Of a DNA stretch of 64,000 nucleotides, positions 20,323 through 30,800 are shown one piece after another (the stretch's first letter is position 1; the number at the start of each line of letters is the position of its first letter). Source of the DNA: Agelas oroides. Lineage: Eukaryota > Porifera > Demospongiae > Agelasida > Agelasidae. Under the pieces are notes generated by a model that searched no databases, was not told where the DNA came from, and saw only the letters and a list, made by a program, of their open reading frames with translations. Location: positions 6,252,429-6,316,428 of the forward strand of contig OX422203.1 of NCBI GenBank assembly GCA_949130485.1, given 5' to 3'. The position numbers were made by a program, and so were the translations under genes.

Positions 20323-21290
20323 TTATACATAATTGAGTTGCAATAAAGAACGCTTAAAAGAGAACAAAGAGTCACAACTATGTATTGGAGTGGGGAGGGA
20401 GTTCCATAAGTCAATAGTGTGGGGAAAAAAGGAGAACTGATGTGCATTAGAATAGGTAACAGGTCTCTGAAGTAGAAAGGTGCTGTTGTTTCTCAAATTT
20501 AGAGGCAGGTTTCTCCAGACAACAGGTGCGCCAGGGAAGTCAAACTGCCCTTGAATGACTTGGTAGAGGAAACACAGCTTTAGGTAATGCCTTCTGCTTG
20601 CTAGAGTGGGCAGATTACCAGACTGCAATAGTGTGGCATAGTCAGCATTCCAATCCCTCATGCACATCCTAAGTGCAAATTTCTGTACTCTCTCCAGTGA
20701 GTCAGAGAGGCCTTGTTGGTGGGGGTCCCAAACCGGAGCTGCGTATTCAAGGTGTGGTCGAACAAATGTTAGATAGAGTTGCAACAGGGTCGAGCTACTT
20801 GTATGGCCATAAAACTTGCGATAGATGATGCCAGCCTGTCGCCTAGCCCTTGTACAGGTTTCAGAAATGTGGGTAGACCAGTTCAGAGTGGATGTTATCC
20901 ATACACCAAGATATTTATAGGAATTGACTCTCTCCAGACAGCAGTTGTTGATAAGAAGGGGGGAGTTAGGTATGATGGGCTGTTTCTTTCTAGATATGAT
21001 CATGTACTTGCACTTGGTAGCGTTATTACCATCAGTCCAAGCACAGAGATTGTTGACATCACCTTGATAGTCGGCAGATGTGTAAATTGGGCAGTAAAGC
21101 AAGATGTCATCCGCATAAAGAGACATAGTTCCATGGATCGGACTTGTTGTGTGATTTTGGAATGGGTGAAACACGGGCAATCTTCCATTCATTTGGAATT
21201 TCACCAAGTTTAAGTGAGATGTTGAAAAGTTGAGTGACAACAGGAGTAATGCTCAAGGCGGTCTCTTTGAGCATACGTGCAGATTCTGAT
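20323..21290 (-). pseudogene. 5'-truncated, internally deleted non-LTR retrotransposon (reverse transcriptase)
   Basis: A 305-codon frame contains the catalytic YADDILLY motif, then VNSYKYLGVW, LYLTFVRPHLEYAAPVW and the family-typical end LFSFKRSLLQL. These are standard for the C-terminal half of LINE-type ORF2 (CR1/Jockey-like). Upstream of YADD the frame jumps directly from the IPNEWK-type block, read here in a shifted frame, so the palm region is deleted. The sequence starts near 21290, indicating 5' truncation. No endonuclease is present. It is dead. Confidence 0.85.
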
Positions 21291-21574
21291 TATTCTAGCT
21301 ACGCCCTTGCACATACAGATATAGACCACAAGCTGAGGAAGTGCATTAACTGATTGCCTACATCATACTATCCGTCGGTGTACGTAGAAACCATACTGGA
21401 GTTGCACACTTACTCTTGATGAGACGAATATGCGTGGATACATAACAATGCAAGAAACTGAAGAATGACTTCTAGTAAATAGTTGGAAGAGTCTAGCTAT
21501 GAATGATTCACAGATCTAATAAACTTCAAGAAAGCTAACAAGCTGCCAAAAGTGAAGTACATAGAAAGAGAAAA

Positions 21575-21665
21575 ATGGCAGACTCAGGGAGGGACTCGAG
21601 CACACAAACTTGCAGTGGCAAATAGCCTAGCTGCCATGCTCTAGCCACCTGAGCTTCCGAGTTTG
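21575..21665 (-). mobile_element. tRNA-like SINE fragment downstream of gene B
   Basis: The minus strand shows A box AAGCTCAGGTGGCTAGAGCA and B box TGCTCGAGTCCCTC. It corresponds in position and sequence to the copy at 3441-3535 downstream of gene A. Confidence 0.5.
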
Positions 21666-21838
21666 AGTATGGCTGAGGTAGCTACCAGAGATTTAGCCGA
21701 AACGCATCAGCAGCACAAATTTACTAATTATTGCGGCCAAATTATTATTTACTCTCATACCAACCAAAACAAAATGAGTAAGACATAATCTTGACCAATG
21801 GGGTTAACTAGTCACATGAAACGCAAAATATTGAGCAC

Positions 21839-24800
21839 TTAAAATGTTACACTGCTATCAGTCTTGGAAAATATAGTTTGTAGTTCAGTATAAAGTTCCT
21901 CCCCATCCTCCAATGGTCCTCCCAAAGTCCTGGCCTTCTTGCTGAGTGTGGCCTCATCTTCTTCTGACCACCTCAGCAGCTGGAAATCTGGACGCTGGAG
22001 CAGCAGTAGGAGATCACAAAATTCAGGCCTGGAATCAGGATCTGGATGCCTGTATACATAAGCAGCAGAAATATTTAGGTTGGTGATGTTCAGATCTAGA
22101 GGAAGCTGGAAGCTAGTTTTTCATGGGATAGCAATTATTGCGATGTAATCATATCACTGCAGAAACAAGTTAGTTGTTTTAACCACAGAGTGGTTGCCTT
22201 GGTTACATACAAGATGAGGAAGCAGTAGTTATGAGAGGTTTACTTTGGTATGGAAGACTAATTGTATAAGGCAACCTGAGAGGCGGCTGCATTGATCACC
22301 TTACAACCACAATACACTGACAACCCTCAGAACATCTGTGAGGGAGCATTACAAATGCACTTCAAAGTTGTAGCAAGGAACTCCCACGTAATGCAAGTGA
22401 GTAATTCCCTCACAGATGTTCTGAGGGTTGTCAGTGTGTTGTGGTTGTAAGATGAACTGGCAGCTGTTTCTTGTGTTGCCTTATGCAATTAGTCAAAAAT
22501 AAACCTCTCATAACCACCCTCTTGTCTGCTATCAGGGTAACCACTCTGTGGTCAACACAACCAATTTGTTTTTGCAGTGATACAGGCTGCCATTGAGGCC
22601 AATAGTGAAATGTGAAATCAATTTACACAATGGTGCCTCCTCACTTATTCGGAACAAAATTTGCTCAGTGGATACTGCCAAGATGGCCCGTTATGGCATT
22701 TTTATGATGCGAAAAATAGTCTGAGGGGATTCCAAGGAACCACTCAAATGCTTCACTTATAACAAAGGGCGATGTAGAGCTCAGCTGGCAGTATCCACTG
22801 AGTGAGTTTTGTTCCAAACAAGCGAAGGCGTCGTTGTGTAAATCGATTTCACATTTCACTTTGGGCCGCTATGGTATCCCGTACGATTACATCATCAGGA
22901 AGCACTAATTGCTACCTCACGAGCATCACTAATTACTAGCTTCCATCCTCCTCTGGTTCAGATCTACATGCCTAAAAATAAGTCACCATTTAGTCGTACC
23001 TCTCTGTCTTTTTGACAAAACAGCGTGTTACTGAACATCATGCTTATGTAATCACTTTACAAGCAATGAGAAATAGTTATATAACCTGTTACCTAGGCAA
23101 CATCACTGTACAAGAGAGATATGGGCAACATTCTTAGATGTTGCCTGGGTAACGGGTTATATATATAACTTCATTCCCAGAACACATAAACTGGCTTCAG
23201 GAGTTTTTAGCAGGCTGTCTGATTGAATTGTAATGAATGACCACTTGCACAAACCCAGACCAACACTATGATTGTACTTACCAACACTTGATCATCAACT
23301 CATACACCTGCTTAGGACAACCAGGAGGAGGAGGTAGTCTGTATCCTTTCAGTACTTTCTGAAGAGCCTATGTGTGCAAGAGAGACCACTGATTCTGAAC
23401 AACCTCAGTGTTAGTCAGAACCTAAAACCTGGCCACTCTATCAGATTTACCAAACATACCTCACTGTTTGTGCAGTCCTGGAATGGTTTGATGCCCATGG
23501 CCCAGATCTCATACAGTAAAACTCCATAGCTCCACACGTCACTGGCAGTGGAGTACTTGCGATAGTTGAGGGCCTCTGGAGCCGTCCACTTCACTGGGAT
23601 CTTGCCACCATGCGAAACATAGTAGTCCTCGTTCTGGAGATCTCTCGACAGACCAAAGTCTGCAATCTGTACAGTGTTAAGATTACCAATAAGTATTAGT
23701 CTGAGTATCAATTGTTGGAAGGATGCATGGCTATCCCTCTCCTATCATGCAAAATTTGGAAGTAATTTTCCAAGTTAGTGGGTACATTCATTATATCGAT
23801 TTCTAAGACTCTGAGTTAGGGTTAAAGTTAGAGTTAGAGTGATGAATATCTGATTTATTTATTTATTGATTGATTGATTGATTGATTGAGTTGTACATGT
23901 AGCTACCTTGCAAATGTCATTTTCTGACACAAGTATGTTCCTGGCTGCAAGATCCCGATGTACAAATGACTTGCCAGCAAGGTAGCCCATTCCAGCTGCT
24001 ATCTGTCTGGAAAAGCTCAAGAGTATAGCTGGCATTTCTGGAGGAAGACTGTTTCCTGATCTGCAGGAAAGCATAAAGAAACAATCCATGAGGACATTAG
24101 TAACCGAGTAACTTAGCTACAGTAGGAAGGTGTGTGTGTATGTATTATCATCAAGTAAACAGGATAGCATATCTGTGAGGATACAACATCCCTAAACAGT
24201 ATAAAAAAAACTTTCAAGACAATTATTGCTACATGGCACACTCTTCATTTATTATCTATAGGAGCCTATTGCTAGCCGGCTAGCTATGTGATTGATCAGT
24301 GATGTGCAAAACACACATTACGTACGTACTGGGGATGCAGAGAAAGTAGGTAATGATGAAGATCTCCCTTTCGCATCAGTTCACAGACAATCATTAGCTT
24401 GGGAATGAAGAAAAAATAGTCAATCACTGAACTTCAATAGTTTAAAACAAAATTATCTCACCAGGTCTGAGGTGGTGATGACCCCAGCTATCCTGATGAT
24501 GTTGGGATGTTTAAACTGTCCCATGATGGCTGCCTCCTGCAGGAACTTCACCCTTTCCTCCTCTGTTGACTCTCCCTCCAGAGACTTCACGGCTACCTCC
24601 ACACCAGAGCTGCTGCTGGAGGGGGAGGGGCTCCACACACCACAATTCACTGTCCCAAAGTGGCCACTGCCAAGGTACTCCTGAAGTCTGTTGTAGTACG
24701 TAAGACAGTTGAAGTGCTCAAAACCAGAGCAGGTTAACCCAACTCATTGTAAATACTGACTGCCAGTCTCAATGTTAGCTAACAGACTTGTTGTAGGTGT

Positions 24801-27800
24801 GTACCAGAGTGACTTCCTATATCATACTGTCCTGGGCAAGCGCCCACGCCCCAATTTTGACAGTTCTGTGTTTTTTTGAAGTCGTCCGTGTAACCAACCA
24901 CCATGATAAATTCTTGCGTATAGTGAATCAAAAGTAGGTCACCTCGATCACGTACATAGCTGCCATTTCTGATGCGCTTCAAGTGCCACGACAATCGGCA
25001 GCAAAGTTTCACACACACGCGTCCGTAGCCTCTTTTGCAGTGTTCCTCGCTTACAGTACGAAATTCACATACTACAGATGACGAACGTTGCGGAAGCTTG
25101 GCAACGATGCTACAGGTTGATCCGCTTTCTAGCATGATACAGCTTTCTCCACTGTTGGACTGGCCTCAACGAAGCACGGGCGAAGTGACAATGCAGGCTG
25201 ATTTGATACCCCCTGGTCGCTACTTCGCATCTGGGATGCACTTGCAGAGGTGATGCTTGAGCTGTGAGCGCCCATGGGGACTTACCCGGGACAATATGGT
25301 ATTACAAGCAACATGTTTACCCAAGAAATATAAAAATACTTGACAATTAATATTCTCATATTATAAGTTTTCAGGAGCTCCTAATTCTGAATTCATGTAC
25401 ATGCACTTGTAAGGTAGCCTAGAATACGATGGTTTGGCCTTCCAGTATAGCTGATCTGTGTGGTCTGGTACCGTCCAAAAAGTGTCCTGCATATGCGGCA
25501 GGTGACACTGCATAACATCTCGACATGTCTTTTTAGGTGTGGTACATTGATTTCATACCACAGTGAACATGGGGAGTGAAAAACATAGCAACACAACTGT
25601 TGAAAACTGCATGACTTGAAAGGGAGCATCAGAAATTCCTGGAAGCTTGCAATCTGAGAAAAGAGTCCGCTATTGCCAGCATTACTGACAAATGATATGC
25701 AATTAACAAACACATACCAACACAATATAGTGCTCTTGACACATTCCTGTAGCAAGTCTCGTAACTAACTGCCAATGTGCATAGTGAGTAGCTCTAAGTC
25801 CTTCGACAGTGCTACCCAAGTTACAAGGGCTATTTAAGTAAACTCACTGGAGGTCTTCTCTTGGAATCTCCTGCACCTTGAGCTTCAGAAGCTGCATTCT
25901 GAGCTCATCTTCCATGCTGGACGGGTCCCAGTAGGGGTCTCCATAGTCCTCATCTACCTCATAGTGGCCTGAAATGTTACCAGGTGGAGGAGGGTTGGAA
26001 GTAGAAGTGCTGGCGGTGGCATATGCATAAGGTTCAGCATAGGCATATTTGCTGTTGTAAGTAGCCACAACATTTTGACTGGGAGAAGATGGATTCTGTG
26101 TAGAGAGAATGATATGATTTTTAACCTTATTATTGTGACTATGAGCAACACTCGCATAAAATGTACCTCGTGGGACAGGTTTGTTTCACCCTCTTCATCA
26201 ATGACAGAATACGAATTGATGTCAGAGTACTGGAAGAAAAAGGAAAACAAGTAATAATGTAAATACTATAGCAAATACAAAAACAACTTCCATGCTGCAG
26301 TGTCTTTTCCTTAATTAAGTAAAGGAAAAAAATTGCTACTTGTCACAAGATTGTGATTGTCTTGTCAACAACAGTTTTGACAAATGAAAAATACAAAGGT
26401 GCAATCCCTTGCAAAGATTCTACGCACCCCTCTCTTCAAAAACCGCTGTCTGTCACTCTCCTGCGACACAGTGTTGCTTTGGTTATCCAAGTGTGTTGAA
26501 TCTTTGGTATCCGATGTTTGTGCATACGACTGTGATCTTTCCAGCTGGTGGTACTCTGCCTGTAGATCTCCAACACTGGTATGGTTGTTTTCACAAACTA
26601 TGACTGTAGACTTCCGTTTCTTAGCACGTAAACGTATGCAGTAAACAATCACAGCAATCAATATCAAGTGAAGAAGAGCAAATACAACTGCCGCAATGAC
26701 AATGCCAGCAATAGCTCCTCCTGTAACTGTATGATGATTAAGATACAGTATATAGTAAATGAAGAATATACACCATTTTGTTCTAAAGTATTAACTGTGA
26801 ATGTGCTTGGTCACCTAATAAAAGAAAATTTGGTACATGTAGCTAATCCAAAACTGAAGTTCTGAGTCAGTACCAAATATGGTTGCTGATTTATGCACAA
26901 GAGCACAAAGTGATCAATATACTCACAGTCATATATACACACATGCATACCGTATTCTCTTTAAAATATCGGACAGCAATAAATAATTCAAAGTGGGAGT
27001 GTCCGGAAAATTTTAGAGAGTTTTTAATATTTGAATGGAAGTGTCCGGTGTGAACCAGAGAGTTTTATAATGCCAGTTTAGTTACCATGTCCAATTATTG
27101 TCCTTAGTCGGTCAGGATCCATGAAGACACGTATTGACCATCACCTTTCGAAGTGGCGAAGTGTAGTGACCAAAGCCAAGGTCGTTGTCGATCGCTTCGA
27201 TCGTAAAACAACTTATTGGACACGTTTCAACGTTGATAAGCAGAAGCACATCACCAAGTACAGCGGTACTTGGGCTTCCTAAATATCGGAATTGCACCTT
27301 GCTATCAACGAAAGACGGCCCACACGATACACAGCAGGTAAGCATTCTCTGTAAATGGATGACAAATCATTGTGGGAAAACATATCGTTTGTTGAAATAA
27401 CCTCGTGAGCCTCTCTCCCTTCCTTGTTTTATTCTGTATAGAGCTTTGTTTGACTACCCAACACTCCGACAAACGATTTCACATTGCTAGTGTCTGCATG
27501 AATTAGAGAGGGAAAATCCCTCAATTTTCCTGCTGTCCAGTTTAATTAGAGAGACGAAAAATTCATAATTGAGGCATCCGGACAATTAGAGTGTCCGCTA
27601 TTTTTGAGACAGAATATTGTATACATGCATACAATATTTGTGGACATGGCCACACACTCCATATTGCAAATACACTTTTGGTGTTCACATTATTCTCTAT
27701 CCATAATGTAGATCCACGCTTTTTTTCAATTCCTCTCACATGCACCACCAAGGTCTGAAAATGAATTCACATCATATAACTGCACCAACCTCATACCTAG

Positions 27801-30800
27801 GTGTGGTCAGGCCCTGCACCTGGATACAAACCTACATGTACACTAACAGATCTTCATCTTACTGGTGTTTGAAGTTGGCAGAAGGCTTGAAGTTGACAGA
27901 GGGCTTGAAGTTGGTAGAGGGCTTGAAGTCTGCTGTGACATCACTGCTGCAGTATATACTGTAACAATTAAAGAAAATCAAAGCAACAAAGATCAGTTTC
28001 AGAGAAATCATGAAGCTATTGAATCCAGAGCTTCCAAGTCTGCCTCAATACTATGACCTTACTTGTCCTACTGCCACGGAATATGTTGAACTCACCTATT
28101 GAGACGCTTACATCAAGGTATACATTGGTGTAGCTTTCATTTGCCGTAACTTGACTCACTGGAATGGTGTCCACAGAACCTGAGGTAAAAAAGACTGAAG
28201 CTGACCCAGAAACATTCAAATTAGGCTGCAGGGGGCAAGGGGGTTGGTTTCCACACTGATTCCGAACTCTCACAGCAATCCTGTCTCCTTTCATAACTGG
28301 CAATGGGTTTCTCAGGTTCCTTGATGCACAGCCCTGTGTTTCACTGCTAGTTTCCCTCATTTTATTAATTGTCATCCCGTCAACTCGTATGTAATTATCA
28401 CCCATTCGCCTGAAGACTCTTACACGCAACTGGAAATTGTTATTATTTCTGTCTCCTTCATCATTGTAAAAGAAACAAGTGTGTAACGACACAAGGTTGC
28501 CATTGCACAAGACTTCATCAGGAAGAAGGTATGTTCCACCACCACCATTGATCCTGTTACTCTCACTGAGAGGACATATCAGCTGGCCAACAGAGCAGTC
28601 CTGGGGATCTGAAAGAGAGATATTCCAGTTATACATGAACCAAATCATCCTCTCAAGAAAATTATGTCAGATTCAAACTGGAGCTAGTAGGAAACCAACA
28701 TAAATAAATAGAACAAAACTAGTGATTCTCATGCCCAGATAATTGTTACAATACATACAGGCACTGCATACACTTATTAAATATCCAGTAATGACATTGG
28801 GACAGCTACCTAACCAGCAAAGGAATATGATTTAGACATCTTGCATTCCCTCCAATACCCTACATGGTGTTGGTGTAGGCCTGTAACTCGATGTTTTCTG
28901 GAAGGCGATTGGTGGAGCAGCAATGGTGCATGAGTCTTGAAGACTGTGCATTGGTGCCACTGACCGTGATGGTGTAGAAGTTGGTAGCACTGGGAGGAGA
29001 ATTGAAGATAGGGAATTGCGCCATTGAAGTATACCAGGAGTATGTCTGTACACAGACTAACAGTACATATGGCACAATTAATATTGATTGGAGATTGACT
29101 ACCGTAAATCTGGAAATTTTCGTTGTAAAAATATTTTCGTGGTTTGCGTAAACCACGACAATAAAAAACACGAAATATATTTTACCGTAATCTCTCGAAA
29201 ATACGCCCATGGGCGATGAACTTAAGTGGCTCCTAAAAGAGGGGGGTGGGCGTATTTTTGAGAGTTGTGATATTTCTCTTGAAAATACGCCCACCTCACA
29301 CGCAGTTAGTCTAGACCTTTTTATTTGCCGCAGTTAGTCTAGACCTTTTTATTTGCCGCAGTTAGTCTAGACCTTTTTATTTGCCGCAGTTAGTCTAGAC
29401 CTTGTTGTTTGCGCATGCAGTGATTCTGCAATGCTTCTTTAGTCATGCACTTGCTTACACAATGAAAGCACATACAGTGCAAAACCCTCGGCGTTTGATG
29501 CGTGTTTTGGTTCGTTGAGTGAAATGAAAATGTTCAACTTTAAGTGCTATAACTGGCAATAACCCTGTCATTATGCTCTTATGTAATGTTATTATGCTGA
29601 CATGGGAAAGCATAGCTATGCCAGTATAACGTCCCAAGGTGTATAGCGCGGTGTGAGGATTACATAAATAAACATCCTCCACGTTATTTATAACTGGGTT
29701 AACTAGCTAGCTAACTTAAAGCTAGAACCTGAGCAAATGTGCGAGCAGCAGGAATGCAATATGCATAGGACGCACGCGCGCGTGCATAAACATGTATGTA
29801 TCACGTGTGCCAGCATAGTGCCAGGTCAGCAGATACACACCGATGAAAGCCAAGAAGCTTTCGAGGATAGTGGCTATTTTAGTAAGATCAGTGACAAGTC
29901 AGCTGTGTTATAGGAGCTATCGCTATCCCTACACACTAGTCTGTCTCTCTTGTCCATCGAGAGCTTGTCATCATCGTCAAGAAGCCAGGAAGGCAGTGGT
30001 GGTCAGAAAATCAAGCCAGAACTTTTGAACGAAGCATGGAAGCGTTTTCAGCGAAAGCCACACGACTAAAATCTTGAAAACGCCATAAACAACCCTATGA
30101 CACCACACTTGAGACGTATAAACGAGGTATGTAGCTAGCTGCTAGCGTGGTAACAGACAGACAGACACACACACACACACACACAAAACGACTACTGTAA
30201 CCCTACGGCGCATGTGCGCCGAGGGTTAATAACAGCAAATGGTGTCTGCCTTCATTTGTTAGTCCCTCCTCTTGCACAGTGCTGCTTCTTCTTGCACAGT
30301 GCTGCTTCTTCGGTGCTTCTTGCTGTTTACTGCGGCATAAATGGGTGGGCGTACTTTCGAGAGAAAACCACCCTTTGCAACAACTTCATTCAAAAAAGGG
30401 GGGTGGGCGTATTTTCGAGGGTGGGCTTACTTTCGGGAGATTACGGTACAACAGATAATCATTACATTTTTGTACACACGGTTTCACAGCACATTTCGCG
30501 CTAGACAGCCTCTTCTTCGATTCCGCAGGTGACTCATGGCAAACACGTGACAACTTTCTGCTCAGTGTCTGATAAATCACCCTATCTTTACTGCCACAGT
30601 ACATGCCTACAGCATTCTTCGGTTCTCTTTCGCACGCGAGTAGTTCGCCAACAGCTGCGTGGTAACCACAAACACAGCAAGTTGTCCGTGCTCCATGTTT
30701 TCTTGGCGTGTGTAGTCTCGTTCCAGATCACTAAACCTGGGAACGTAGAATCAACATCAAAAATTTATTGTGGGTATCCTAGACCACGAAAAATTGAAAC

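Noticed and set aside
20323-21240. Functional reverse transcriptase
   Set aside because: 5'-truncated, palm segment deleted, no endonuclease domain.
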